From NCBI RefSeq assembly GCF_965232525.1, contig NZ_OZ246980.1:3038001-3102000 (forward strand): a DNA stretch of 64,000 bases, written 5' to 3'. The notes beneath the pieces were generated by a model, which saw only the letters and a list, made by a program, of their open reading frames with translations, was not told where the DNA came from and searched no databases. The translations under genes were made by a program, and so were the position numbers. Shown here one piece after another: positions 9,037-16,731 of the stretch; the first letter of the stretch is position 1; the number at the start of each line of letters is the position of its first letter. The DNA is from Bauldia sp965232525. Its GTDB lineage: Bacteria; Pseudomonadota; Alphaproteobacteria; Rhizobiales; Kaistiaceae.

Positions 9037-9894
9037 GTGCCGAGTTTTCCGATCGTCGATGCCCATGTTCATCTTTACGACCCGTCGGCGATCACCTTCG
9101 CCTGGATGAAAGGGATCGCCCATCTCAATAAGCCGCATCTGCCGCACCATTACGACGAACGCAGCCATCCCGCGATTGTCGACGGGATCGTGTTCCTGGA
9201 GGTGGATGCCGCCAACGATGAGCACGTCGACGAGGCGCTGTGGGTCAGTGAACTTGCCAACAGCGAGTCGCGAATCCAGGCGATGGTTGCCTCGGCGCCG
9301 CTGGAGCGCGGACCCGCCGCGGTCGAGTCCGATGTCGCGACGATTGCCAAGCTGCCGCTCGCGCGCGGCATCCGCCGGCTGATTCAGCCTTATGTCGATC
9401 AGCCTGGCTGGTGCCTGCAGCCCGACTTCGTCGCCGCGGTCCAGATGCTGCCGGACTACGACCTCAGCTTCGATATCTGCATCTACCATCCGCAGATGGC
9501 CGACGCGATCGAGCTGGTGCGGCAGTGCCCGAACGTCCGCTTCATGCTCGACCACATCGGCAAGCCGGGGATCAAGGACGGGATCAGGGAGCCGTGGTGG
9601 AGCCAGATGCGCGAACTGGCGGCGCTGCCCAACGTGACGTGCAAGATTTCCGGGGTGGTGACCGAGGCGGATCGCGAGGGGTGGACCTATGACCATGTCG
9701 CGCCCTATGTGGCGCATGCCATCGAGTGCTTCGGTTTCGACCGGGTGGTGTTCAGCGGCGACTGGCCGGTCGTCGAGCTGGCGAGCAATCTGGTGGACTG
9801 GATCGGTGTCGTCGATCGGGTCACGGAAGGCGCGAGCCAGGAAGACCTGCGCAAGCTCTATCGCGACAACGCTATCCGCTTCTACCGCATGTGA
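9037..9894 (+). CDS. metal-dependent amidohydrolase/lactonase (COG3618, TIM barrel)
   Basis: Starting at GTG 9037 (VPSFPIVDAHVHLYDPS), chosen because AAGGGGGGAGG lies just upstream and the HxH motif then falls at the N-terminus as in the family. About 285 residues. Metal-site elements are DAHVHL, MLDHIGKP (about residues 168-175) and VVFSGDWPV (about 240-248). Relatives hydrolyse sugar lactones (fuconolactone, 2-pyrone-4,6-dicarboxylate). Its position beside the inositol importer suggests a lactone or cyclic intermediate, but no specific substrate can be named. Confidence 0.75.
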   Translation: MPSFPIVDAHVHLYDPSAITFAWMKGIAHLNKPHLPHHYDERSHPAIVDGIVFLEVDAANDEHVDEALWVSELANSESRIQAMVASAPLERGPAAVESDVATIAKLPLARGIRRLIQPYVDQPGWCLQPDFVAAVQMLPDYDLSFDICIYHPQMADAIELVRQCPNVRFMLDHIGKPGIKDGIREPWWSQMRELAALPNVTCKISGVVTEADREGWTYDHVAPYVAHAIECFGFDRVVFSGDWPVVELASNLVDWIGVVDRVTEGASQEDLRKLYRDNAIRFYRM

Positions 9895-9912
9895 CGGGCG
9901 GGTGAGCGGCTC

Positions 9913-10407
9913 ATGGTTGACGGGTGTTCCATCCGCCGGTTCGCGCCGGCTGACCTGAAGCGGCTGCACGACATTCGCGCCGCGGCGTACCAGCCGGTCT
10001 TTCGCTCCTTTCGCGAACTCGTGGGCGTGCCCATTGCCGGCGTGGCGCTCGCCAATCTGGAACAGGAACAGGCCGACTACCTCGACACACTGTGCGGCCC
10101 GAACTCCGATCGCGAGGTCTATGTCGTCGAGGAGGGCGGACGGATCGTCGGCTTCTATGCGGTCGCCCTGAACGGACAGACCAAGGTCGGCGAGCTCGAC
10201 CTGAACGCCGTCGATCCGGACTGCCAGGGTCGCGGTATCGGCTCCTGGATGTTCGGCCGCGCCCTCGACCGGATGAAGGAGGCCGGCATGAAGGCCGCGA
10301 CGGTCGGCACCGGCGGCGACGCCAGCCACGCGCCGGCGCGCCGGGCCTACGAAAAAGCCGGCTTCGGCCCGTCGATCCCCAGCGTCTATATGTACCGGAC
10401 GCTGTAG
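9913..10407 (+). CDS. GNAT-family N-acetyltransferase
   Basis: 164 residues. The acetyl-CoA-binding motif A is visible as DLNAVDPDCQGRGIGSWMF (about residues 97-115), with the Q/RxxGxG/A signature QGRGIG, and the C-terminal ARRAYEKAGF motif typical of GNAT motif B. The acceptor substrate is unknown. It begins 18 bp after the amidohydrolase on the same strand and may be cotranscribed. Confidence 0.78.
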   Translation: MVDGCSIRRFAPADLKRLHDIRAAAYQPVFRSFRELVGVPIAGVALANLEQEQADYLDTLCGPNSDREVYVVEEGGRIVGFYAVALNGQTKVGELDLNAVDPDCQGRGIGSWMFGRALDRMKEAGMKAATVGTGGDASHAPARRAYEKAGFGPSIPSVYMYRTL

Positions 10408-10496
10408 GCTCGGTCCCCATAAATGGGATTCCGCTTCGCCTTAAGGTACCTGAGGCGGATGACGGCTCTCAGCCCGAAGTTGCTTAGGAGGAATAG

Positions 10497-10850
10497 ATGG
10501 GCGTCGAGAAGGTTGGTTTTGTTGGTTTTCGCTCGGCTGATCTACAGGCCCTGCGTGAGGTTTTTGAAAAAGGTCTCGAAATGGTCCCTACCGACGCGTC
10601 GTCGGATCAGGTCGGATACCTTCTGTCGGATGGGACTCGCTTGGAGGCTTACGACCACGCGAACGCATTCCACAGCTTCTTCACGACGGGTCCGGTCGTA
10701 GGGTTTTCAGTTCCGCATTTCGAAAGAAGTTGGGAGCGGTTGACGCGGATCGGAGTTGAGCAACTCACCGATATCCAGTCCGAAGATGGGCGCCGTTGGG
10801 TGCACTTCCGACTTCCTGATGGAACGGTGGCGGAACTCATTGGCTCCTAA
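10497..10850 (+). CDS. VOC (glyoxalase/bleomycin-resistance fold) family protein
   Basis: 117 residues with a single vicinal-oxygen-chelate-like domain: N-terminal KVGFVGFRSADLQALREVFE, middle VVGFSVPHFERSWERL and C-terminal WVHFRLPDGTVAEL carrying the usual terminal Glu ligand. The expected N-terminal His ligand is not evident, so metal-dependent activity is uncertain. A strong TAGGAGG site precedes ATG 10497. GC content falls from this gene into the following 1 kb. Confidence 0.65.
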   Translation: MGVEKVGFVGFRSADLQALREVFEKGLEMVPTDASSDQVGYLLSDGTRLEAYDHANAFHSFFTTGPVVGFSVPHFERSWERLTRIGVEQLTDIQSEDGRRWVHFRLPDGTVAELIGS

Positions 10851-11026
10851 ACATTCGTCAGCATTGCCGACATACACGGGTGGGGCACATGGGTAGAGTG
10901 TAGCAGATGAGACTAAACTAGGTAGTGAAGACTGCTCCGCTACGGTGTATGATCCCACGAGATCAAGCGAGTTGATCTGCAGGAGTGGTGTTTGTCCACG
11001 GCCGCATCCGACGAAAGAGGCGAGAG
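10851..11026. other. lower-GC intergenic segment upstream of the Cys-rich gene pair
   Basis: 176 bp with visibly lower GC than the flanks. It contains no gene or recognisable repeat. It presumably carries the promoter of the gene at 11027, whose ribosome site AAAGAGGCGAG overlaps the 3' end of this segment. Confidence 0.4.
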
Positions 11027-11380
11027 ATGACGACGATTGTCCGAGCGCTCGTGTATGGTTTATTGGTACTTGTCTTTTCCGCCTCAGTTTCTCTGGCAAC
11101 TCAGCCAGATCAAGATCTTTATTGTAATAATGGTTCACAGTGCTCGCAGGATTTCGATCTTCACCACGGGAATACGACGATAAAGGTTTGGTGTTTCAAC
11201 AAGAGTATAGAAGCCGGCGGGGGCTCGGAAGAGAGTCCGATTAGAGTCCACTGTAAGTGGGTTGGCTGTGTAAATAGTAAGGATGGTACGGCTAGTTGTG
11301 ATTGTACCTACGATGGCCACAAGAATGTTATGGCCACCGTCGTCGTACAAAATTGCTGCAATGTACAGGATGACTGCTAA
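11027..11380 (+). CDS. small secreted cysteine-rich protein, unknown function (copy 1)
   Basis: 117 residues from ATG 11027 (MTTIVRALVYGLLVLVFSAS), with a signal peptide cleaved near SLA-TQPDQD. The mature part, about 95 residues, is rich in Cys: YCNNGSQCSQ, VWCFNK, VHCKWVGC, SCDC, NCC and a terminal DDC, suggesting several periplasmic or extracellular disulfides. No family is recognised. The gene is less GC-rich than its neighbours. A diverged homologue follows at 11517-11889, sharing the Cys spacing (CN-x4-5-C, WC, C-x3-GC, SC-x-C, NCC) and the TxxC-TGH/DGH segment. Acquisition by transfer is possible from composition only. Confidence 0.55.
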   Translation: MTTIVRALVYGLLVLVFSASVSLATQPDQDLYCNNGSQCSQDFDLHHGNTTIKVWCFNKSIEAGGGSEESPIRVHCKWVGCVNSKDGTASCDCTYDGHKNVMATVVVQNCCNVQDDC

Positions 11381-11516
11381 AGCTAGAGGCAGTATCGCCG
11401 CCCAGCCTTCTCTTACGACACATCGGTGGGGGCGTCACGGCGCTCCGAGCCGCATCGTTGACCGGAGCGGGGCCTTTCCGGCAGACTGACGGGCAGTCGG
11501 AGAGGAGTCCGAAAAC

Positions 11517-11889
11517 ATGGCAAAAATCTTCTATCGGTAGCAGCTCTCGTTTTGGCCGTTGTGGTGGGCGATAATTCAGCTTCTTTCGCCGCCAATGCGG
11601 ACATCGACTATAACTGTACGAATCCAGCACATTGCTATCCGGCACCTGAAGTCAATAAAGGTAAAACGATGATCCGGCTCTGGTGCTACGGCGATACTAT
11701 GGTTGACGATCAGACGGGCGTTAACGCTAGTCGCGTCTATAAGTACAAGTGCGGCCATGCTGGCTGCGTCAAAACCAAAGACAAGACGTCTAGCTGTCTG
11801 TGCAACTTAACGGGGCACGCGACGCTTTACAACATGAGATGAGTAACTGCTGCACCGCGGACGACGCGCCAAGTCAGTACAAGTGCTGA
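11517..11889 (+). pseudogene. small secreted cysteine-rich protein, copy 2, with two apparent frameshifts
   Basis: The ATG at 11517, after GGAGAGGAG, reads only MAKIFYR before a stop. Restoring one A to the A5 run at 11522-11526 gives MAKNLLSVAALVLAVVVGD and so on, a perfect signal peptide continuous with the Cys-rich frame that runs to 11842. Near the 3' end a second one-base shift is needed: the frame stops at TGA 11840, while the next frame reads SNCCTADDAPSQYKC to TGA 11889, matching the NCC...C end of copy 1. Both shifts equal one missing base. This is either a decaying duplicate, slippage-controlled expression (first site) or a sequencing error. Confidence 0.6.
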
Positions 11890-11987
11890 CGGGCTAGCTT
11901 GTTACCGGCACCTCGCAGCGCCCTTCACTTCGTCCGAAACCGGGCAAAGGCCCAGCGGAGGGCAGTGCCCAGGACGTCACCGCCCGC

Positions 11988-12779
11988 TCAGAAGAACGCG
12001 CCGATGCCGCGCCATACGACATAGAGCCCGACGGCGATAACGATGATCGCGAAAGCGTAGGAGAGGCCGGGCTTGCGCTCCGCGAGCCGCTTGGAGATGG
12101 TGACCCCGATCAGCCCGCCAACCGCGCCGCCGAGAATGAGCAGCGCGGCGATACCCCAGTCGACCAGCCCCGACAGCGCATAGTTGCCGGCGGTGGTGAA
12201 GCCGAAGGTGGTCACCGACAAGAGCGACGAGCCGACCGCGTTGAGGAGCGGCATGCCGGTGGAATAGACCAGCCCCGGCACGATCAGGAACCCGCCGCCG
12301 ATGCCGAAGAAGCCGGCGAGGAAGCCGACGCCCAGCGCCACCGGGATGATTCGTGGCAGGAGTTGTCCGGCGGTTTCCCGGGTCAGTTCGACGTCGGGCT
12401 CGCCGACCTCGGCCGGCTTGCGGGCGATCGAGAATCCGACCGCGATCATCACCACGCCGAACAGCGCGAGCAACCGGTCGCCGTCGAACGCTTTGCCGGC
12501 AGTCGAGCCAAGCGCCGCTCCCGCGATGCCGAACACGGCGAAGGCGAGGGCGCAGCGTAGCTTGACGTTGCCGGAGCGGAAGTGGGTGGCAAGGTTAATC
12601 GCCGCGCTCGCCGCGACGGCGAACGCGCTGGTGCCGATCGCCACATGCGGGTCCCTGACCCCGACCACATAGACCAGCAGCGGCACCGCCAGCACCGAGC
12701 CGCCGCCACCGATCAGCCCCAGCGAAAAGCCGACCAGCGCGCCGGAGATCAGCGTCAGGATTTCGGGGGTGAAGCCCAT
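11988..12779 (-). CDS. TauE/SafE-family sulfite/sulfur-anion exporter
   Basis: 263-residue polytopic membrane protein with two homologous halves: GALVGFSLGLIGGGGSVLAVPLLVYVVGV (from about residue 12) and ALGVGFLAGFFGIGGGFLIVPGLVYSTG (from about 147). The glycine-rich GGGGS/GIGGGF loops are the family hallmark. About eight transmembrane segments. It lies downstream of rhodanese and bigR on the same strand and opposite the persulfide dioxygenase, so it most likely exports sulfite or thiosulfate made by sulfide oxidation. Confidence 0.85.
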   Translation of the reverse strand: MGFTPEILTLISGALVGFSLGLIGGGGSVLAVPLLVYVVGVRDPHVAIGTSAFAVAASAAINLATHFRSGNVKLRCALAFAVFGIAGAALGSTAGKAFDGDRLLALFGVVMIAVGFSIARKPAEVGEPDVELTRETAGQLLPRIIPVALGVGFLAGFFGIGGGFLIVPGLVYSTGMPLLNAVGSSLLSVTTFGFTTAGNYALSGLVDWGIAALLILGGAVGGLIGVTISKRLAERKPGLSYAFAIIVIAVGLYVVWRGIGAFF

Positions 12780-12800
12780 GACCGGCGTCGGCCGATCAGG

Positions 12801-13124
12801 TCAGCCGCGTTCGGTCGGAAAACCCGCTCCCTTCCACGCCAGGATCCCGCCGGTCATGCAATAGGCCTCGCCATCGACCAGGGAGGCGAGGGCCGCCGCG
12901 TTGCGCTTGGTCCGTGCGCCGGAGGCACACAGGAACACGGTGGTCGCCTTGGGCAGGTCGGTCGCGGCACCGGCGGCGATCTCGGACAGGGGGAGGGCGA
13001 TCGCACCCGGGATGCGCTCCGCCGCCTGCTCGTTCGGCTCGCGCACGTCGACCAGAATCGCGTCCTTGTCCAGCAGGGTGTGGGCGTCTTCGACGGTGAT
13101 ATCGGTCAGCGTGCGGTCGGTCAT
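12801..13124 (-). CDS. rhodanese-like sulfurtransferase
   Basis: 107 residues from ATG 13124 (MTDRTLTDITVEDAHTLL). This start sits 10 bp after the regulator's stop; an upstream in-frame start would overlap bigR. A single rhodanese domain shows ILVDVREPNEQAAERIPGAI and the active-site loop FLCASGARTKRNA with the persulfide-carrying Cys. Probably transfers sulfane sulfur between glutathione persulfide, sulfite and thiosulfate alongside the dioxygenase at 13538. Confidence 0.83.
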   Translation of the reverse strand: MTDRTLTDITVEDAHTLLDKDAILVDVREPNEQAAERIPGAIALPLSEIAAGAATDLPKATTVFLCASGARTKRNAAALASLVDGEAYCMTGGILAWKGAGFPTERG

Positions 13125-13134
13125 GGTTCGGTCC

Positions 13135-13473
13135 TCATGGGGCAGCCGTCGGGCCGCAATAGATGTTGCGCAGTGTCGTGAGCAGCTCCGACACGGTCGG
13201 GTCGGCGATGGTGTAATGCAGGGTCTGCCCGTCACGACGATAGCCGACGATGCCGCTCTCGCGCATTAACGACAGATGCTGCGACAACGCCGACTGGCTG
13301 AGCCCCACCGCGGTGGCCAGGTTGCCGACCGTCATCTCCCCCGCGCGGGCCAGTTCGCACAGCACCAGCAGGCGTCGCTCGTTGGCCAGCAGTTTGAGCA
13401 TACGGGCGGCTTCGCCCGCCTGTTCGGTGAGCACGTGGATGTCGGCGGGGTCGGGTGCGAGCTGATTGTCCAT
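13135..13473 (-). CDS. bigR: BigR/SqrR-type persulfide-sensing ArsR repressor
   Basis: 112-residue winged-helix regulator. The recognition helix lies in VGLSQSALSQHLSLMRESG (about residues 56-74). Two cysteines, Cys39 (VLCELA) and Cys106 (IYCGP), sit where the redox pair of BigR/SqrR proteins forms a disulfide or tetrasulfide on exposure to sulfide-derived persulfides. The neighbouring dioxygenase, rhodanese and TauE exporter form the classic BigR regulon. It likely represses both divergent transcripts through the dyad at 13472-13502. Confidence 0.85.
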   Translation of the reverse strand: MDNQLAPDPADIHVLTEQAGEAARMLKLLANERRLLVLCELARAGEMTVGNLATAVGLSQSALSQHLSLMRESGIVGYRRDGQTLHYTIADPTVSELLTTLRNIYCGPTAAP

Positions 13474-13502
13474 TAGCGTTGACTAATTTAGAGATCGCTA
13501 AT
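13472..13502. promoter_or_regulatory. candidate BigR operator
   Basis: A perfect 7-bp inverted repeat ATTAGCG (13472-13478) / CGCTAAT (13496-13502) flanks an AT-rich 17-bp centre. It overlaps the bigR start codon and lies 36 bp before the dioxygenase start, so occupancy would block both directions. Confidence 0.6.
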
Positions 13503-13537
13503 ATATCGTGTCAACCCCCAGCCATGGAGTTTGTCCG

Positions 13538-14407
13538 ATGACCGAGACCAATCGCCCCGACGTCGAGGCTTTTTTCGACGAGGCCACCAACACCGTCAGC
13601 TACCTCGTCCGCGATCCCGCCACCGGCAAGGCGGCGGTGGTCGATCCGGTGCTCGACTACGACCAGACCACCGGCAAGGCGTCGACGGCGTCGGCCGACG
13701 CCATCCTCGACGCGGCGAAGAAGAAGGGCGCCGACATCGTCTGGGTACTGGAGACCCACGCCCATGCCGATCACCTGTCGGCGGCGCCCTACCTCAAGCA
13801 AGTGACCGGCGCCAAGGTCGGGATTGGCGAGCACATCCGCGACGTCCAGAGGATTTTCCGGCCGGTGTTCAACATCGACGACGTCTCCGGCGACGGCAGT
13901 GAGTTCGATCGGCTGTTCGCCGACGGCGAGCGCTTCCGGATCGGTGACCTCGAAGCCGAGGTGATGCACACCCCGGGCCACACCCCGGCCTGCGTCTCGT
14001 ACCGGATCGGCAACGCGGTCTTCGTCGGCGATACCGTGTTCATGCCCGACTTCGGGACCGCGCGCGCCGACTTTCCCGGCGGCGATGCGCGCACGCTTTA
14101 TCGCTCGATCCAGAAGCTTCTCGCCCTGCCGCCGGAGACCCGCGCCTTCATGTGCCACGACTACAAGCCGGAGAGCCGCGACAACTATGCCTGGGAGACG
14201 ACGATCGGCGCGGAGCGCAAGAACCGGCATCTGGTCGACGCCGACGAGGAGGCCTTCGTCGTCACGCGCAAGGCCCGCGACACGGCGCTGACGGCGCCGG
14301 TGCTGCTGCTGCCGTCGATCCAGACCAACATCCGCGCCGGTCAACTGCCGCCGGCGGAGTCGAACGGCGTCTCCTACATCAAGATTCCGGTGAAGCTGGC
14401 CTCCTGA
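13538..14407 (+). CDS. ETHE1/Blh-type persulfide dioxygenase (metallo-beta-lactamase fold)
   Basis: 289 residues from ATG 13538 (MTETNRPDVEAFFDEATNTV). Oxidises glutathione persulfide to sulfite using mononuclear Fe(II). Metal-site motifs are THAHADHLSA (residues 73-82), HTPGHTPACVSY (about 142-153), VGDTVFMPDFGTARADFPGG (about 162-181) and MCHDYKP (about 205-211). ARADFPGG is characteristic of the persulfide dioxygenase group rather than glyoxalase II. Divergent from bigR; together with rhodanese and TauE it forms a sulfide-detoxification module. Confidence 0.87.
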   Translation: MTETNRPDVEAFFDEATNTVSYLVRDPATGKAAVVDPVLDYDQTTGKASTASADAILDAAKKKGADIVWVLETHAHADHLSAAPYLKQVTGAKVGIGEHIRDVQRIFRPVFNIDDVSGDGSEFDRLFADGERFRIGDLEAEVMHTPGHTPACVSYRIGNAVFVGDTVFMPDFGTARADFPGGDARTLYRSIQKLLALPPETRAFMCHDYKPESRDNYAWETTIGAERKNRHLVDADEEAFVVTRKARDTALTAPVLLLPSIQTNIRAGQLPPAESNGVSYIKIPVKLAS

Positions 14408-14434
14408 CCGCGCGCTCGGGCCAGGCCATGGCGC

Positions 14435-15556
14435 TCAAGCGAAGACGGTGAAGTCGCTCGCCTTCAGCTTGGTGCCCGGGTCGAGGATCGCGAACAAGTC
14501 CGCGTCCCCGCCGACCGCGCTGCCGGTCGGATCGTAGGACAACTCGCCGGTTGCCTTGTCGTATATGATCCGGTGGTCCGGCTTGGTCGCCTCCGGGCCC
14601 TTCTTGAACTGTGACTTCGGGAGAGGCCCTGGCGCAAGACCGCCGAAAATGGCGGCGTCGAGGAAGAACTTGTCCTTGCCGGACTCGAAGTTCTTCACCG
14701 TGTCCTCGTTGAAAAACGTCTCGGGCGCGGTATCGAACACAATCTTGTCCTTGCTGTTGCCGAGGACGAATTTGTCGTTGCCGAGGTCGCCATAGAGTTT
14801 GCCGGCCTTGCCGTCCTTGTTCTTGTAAACGTCGTGGCCCCAACCAAAATGGACCTCGCCGTCGATCGTGCCCTTGTTGACGATCTTGTCGTCGGCGCCT
14901 TTTGTTTCCACGTCGCCGTCGATCTTGCCTTCGTTGACAAGGTCCAGGCGGGTCCTGCCAGCGCCCGCGAGGATCGCAGTTCCGTCGACGCCTTTGATTT
15001 TCGCGCCTGACTGATTGACGACGATCGCGTCGCGATCCACATCGGTGTTGAAGTTCAGATTGATACCGATTCCGCCTTTGATCTTGCCATGGTTGTCGAT
15101 CAGCGCCCCGGACGAGGCGTCCTCCAAGAGGTAGGCTACCTGGATAGCGCTTGCCGAACCAAACAGCGTGCCGTGGTTCTCGATTGTCAGCCCTTCGATG
15201 TCACCGACGACGACGATGGCATTCTGGCGACCCTCGATCAGACCCTTGTTGATGACTTCGACATTGTTCGCTCCTGATTGGAGCCACACGCCGGCTTCGC
15301 CTTCAATCTCGCCGCTCTTTTTGTTGACGATCTTCGCGTCAGCGCCGGACAGTTCGATCGCGGCGACCGCGCCAGCCGCGCCTGACTCGACGGTCCCTCT
15401 GTTGATGAGTTTGCTGTCCGCGAACGTACTGACGATGGCGGCATTCTGCTCGGAACGGACGAGAACTTCTGGATCGATCCGCCAGGTCTGGCCGTCCTTG
15501 TTGAATGCGATGGCGGGCGTCAGGTCGACGATCAGATCGGTGCTTTGGGTAGGCAT
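14435..15556 (-). CDS. secreted beta-helix repeat protein with RTX-type C-terminal secretion-like module
   Basis: 373 residues from ATG 15556 (MPTQSTDLIVDLTPAIAFNK), no N-terminal signal peptide. Residues 50-260 hold irregular repeats of the N-x-G-x-I-x-G kind (INRGTVESG, VINKGLIEGRQ, IENHGTLFGS, IDNHGKIKGG, LVNEGKIDGD, IVNKGTIDGE), predicting a parallel beta-helix. The last 125 residues (from about YGDLGNDKFVLG to ASDFTVFA) match the C-terminal module of the RTX proteins at 35254 and 36400: KNFESGKDKFFLDAAIF, IIYDKATGELSYD and LFAIL...ASDF. Type I secretion is inferred from that module and the missing signal peptide. Function unknown. Confidence 0.65.
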   Translation of the reverse strand: MPTQSTDLIVDLTPAIAFNKDGQTWRIDPEVLVRSEQNAAIVSTFADSKLINRGTVESGAAGAVAAIELSGADAKIVNKKSGEIEGEAGVWLQSGANNVEVINKGLIEGRQNAIVVVGDIEGLTIENHGTLFGSASAIQVAYLLEDASSGALIDNHGKIKGGIGINLNFNTDVDRDAIVVNQSGAKIKGVDGTAILAGAGRTRLDLVNEGKIDGDVETKGADDKIVNKGTIDGEVHFGWGHDVYKNKDGKAGKLYGDLGNDKFVLGNSKDKIVFDTAPETFFNEDTVKNFESGKDKFFLDAAIFGGLAPGPLPKSQFKKGPEATKPDHRIIYDKATGELSYDPTGSAVGGDADLFAILDPGTKLKASDFTVFA

Positions 15557-15740
15557 GCAGGCGTCTCCGTTGTTAGCCCCGGGAGTACGCATAGGAACCG
15601 CTTCCACCATACAACCGCGCTGAGCGAGGAAACAACCGACGGCCACGCCGACGATCGGACCGCGATCGCGGTGGGTCGCCTTCCCTGTCTATCGGCGGCC
15701 GTCGCGGCGATGCCGAAGGCGCGGGAGTTGTTGAATTGTG
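15557..15740. other. intergenic region upstream of the beta-helix gene
   Basis: No gene recognised. It holds the presumed promoter of the minus-strand beta-helix gene and a 14-bp palindrome ACCGCGATCGCGGT at 15659-15672 of unknown role. Confidence 0.35.
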
Positions 15741-15886
15741 CTGCGTGCTTCGAGGCTTCGCTTCGCGAAGCACCTCTGCATGAGGGCGTGAGATGTGGGT
15801 GGGGAGGTGGACCTCATTTACCGCCAACACCCAACTTCCTCATCCTGAGGAGCGAGGGCGGTAGCCCGAGCCTCGAAGGACGCACT
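15741..15886. repeat. extragenic repeat of the CTTCGAGGCTCG/CATCCTGAGGAGCG type
   Basis: Contains a TGCTTCGAGGCTTCGCTTCG segment at the left and CTCATCCTGAGGAGCGAGGG followed by GCCTCGAAGGACGCAC at the right, an imperfect inverted pair of a motif that recurs between genes in many alphaproteobacterial genomes. It is the leftmost element of the 15.7-17.0 kb repeat cluster. No protein-coding gene is supported inside it. Confidence 0.5.
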
Positions 15887-15910
15887 ATGTTTGGTGGCGA
15901 CCGCACCTGT

Positions 15911-16024
15911 ACACCGACGTCATGCCCGGACTTGCTCCGGGCATCCACGCGAACACCGTCGTCGGAAGGTGGGTGTCGCCGTTGCCGAAGACGTGGATGG
16001 CCGGGACAAGCCCGGCCATGACGG
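15911..16024. repeat. REP-like palindromic element pair (copy A)
   Basis: Left hairpin ATGCCCGGA-CTTGC-TCCGGGCAT at 15922-15944, then a linker, then an inverted second hairpin GATGGCCGGGACAAGCCCGG at about 15996-16015 within 15992-16023. The left arm and linker recur at 16582-16680 and the second hairpin type recurs in opposite orientation at 16198-16231. In one frame the element encodes the MPGLAPGIH peptide often mis-annotated as protein in this group. Confidence 0.7.
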
Positions 16025-16197
16025 AGAGGGGGTGTGCCGACGTTGAGGCGAATTGGTACGGCGTCTTCAGCGCTTCCCGACGGATGGATGGGCCTTCATT
16101 TTTGTCAGCCGGTTTTTGGTTCTCTCGGAACTGCTACATCACGCGGCATCACGCGGCGTATGGGTTTGCCGCGTGGCACGAGCGTATCCCCAAACCC

Positions 16198-16231
16198 GAC
16201 GTCATGGCCGGGCTTGTTCCGGCCATCCACG
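16198..16231. repeat. REP-like palindrome (copy B), immediately 5' of the GIY-YIG gene
   Basis: ATGGCCGG-GCTTGTT-CCGGCCAT hairpin, inverse of the right half of copy A, ending 17 bp before the GIY-YIG start codon. It may form part of that gene's leader. Confidence 0.65.
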
Positions 16232-16248
16232 AAAGCCACAGTGCGGCT

Positions 16249-16554
16249 ATGCGTGGCGCCTGGGTGTACATGATGACGAACCGGCCGAACGGGACACTTT
16301 ATGTCGGCGTGACCAACGATATTGCCCGCCGCGTCCGGGAGCATCGCGACGGTCTGGTGGACGGTTTCACCAAGCGCTACGGCTTGAGGCGACCGGTTTG
16401 GTACGAGGCGCATCCGACGATTACCGGCGCCATCCGCCGGGAGAAAGCGATGAAGCACTGGCCGCGTGCCTGGAAGGTGCGGCTGATCCTTGGCGTGAAC
16501 CCGGACTGGGACGACTTGGCCGACACCGTCGCGTTCGTTGGGCCGGTGCGCTAG
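16249..16554 (+). CDS. small GIY-YIG domain endonuclease-like protein
   Basis: 101 residues from ATG 16249. The GIY-YIG core is visible as WVYMMTNRPNGTLYVGVTND (VYM ... LYVG, the first motif being VYM), followed by ARRVREHRDGL with the conserved Arg, and by WYEAHPTITGAIRREKAMKHW carrying the catalytic Glu region. It is a stand-alone single domain of the UvrC-like/YhbQ family size. The reading frame is open well upstream into a palindrome, but that part looks like repeat DNA, so the inner start is chosen. It is flanked on both sides by REP-like elements. Confidence 0.72.
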   Translation: MRGAWVYMMTNRPNGTLYVGVTNDIARRVREHRDGLVDGFTKRYGLRRPVWYEAHPTITGAIRREKAMKHWPRAWKVRLILGVNPDWDDLADTVAFVGPVR

Positions 16555-16581
16555 AGGCAGTTGGTCGTTTCCGGCATCACC

Positions 16582-16680
16582 ACACCGACGTCATGCCCGG
16601 ACTTGCTCCGGGCATCCACGCGAACACTGTCGATGAGAGGAGGGCGTCGTCGTTGCCAAGACGCGGATGGCCGGGACCGC
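16582..16680. repeat. REP-like palindromic element pair (copy C, right half truncated)
   Basis: Repeats copy A: hairpin ATGCCCGGA-CTTGC-TCCGGGCAT at 16593-16615, the same CGCGAACAC linker and a right half starting CGCGGATGGCCGGGAC that breaks off after 16680 before its second arm. Confidence 0.68.
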
Positions 16681-16731
16681 CTTTTTGATCCCGGGCGCTA
16701 CGCTCCTCTCGCCCCGGCACCCCAACCGCTC

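Noticed and set aside
8953..10329. 458-codon minus-strand open frame
   Set aside because: Antisense to the amidohydrolase and GNAT genes, no recognisable motif, Arg/His/Asp-rich composition typical of a shadow.
10851..11987. Mobile element or genomic island
   Set aside because: GC is lower, but there is no integrase, transposase, direct repeat or tRNA boundary, so only possible transfer of the gene pair is noted.
14435..15556. Autotransporter (type V) protein
   Set aside because: The beta-helix looks autotransporter-like, but there is no signal peptide and no C-terminal beta-barrel; the tail matches RTX proteins instead.
15919..16231. Short proteins reading MPGLAPGIH/MAGLVPAIH
   Set aside because: These are translations of REP-like palindromes repeated in both orientations, not genes.
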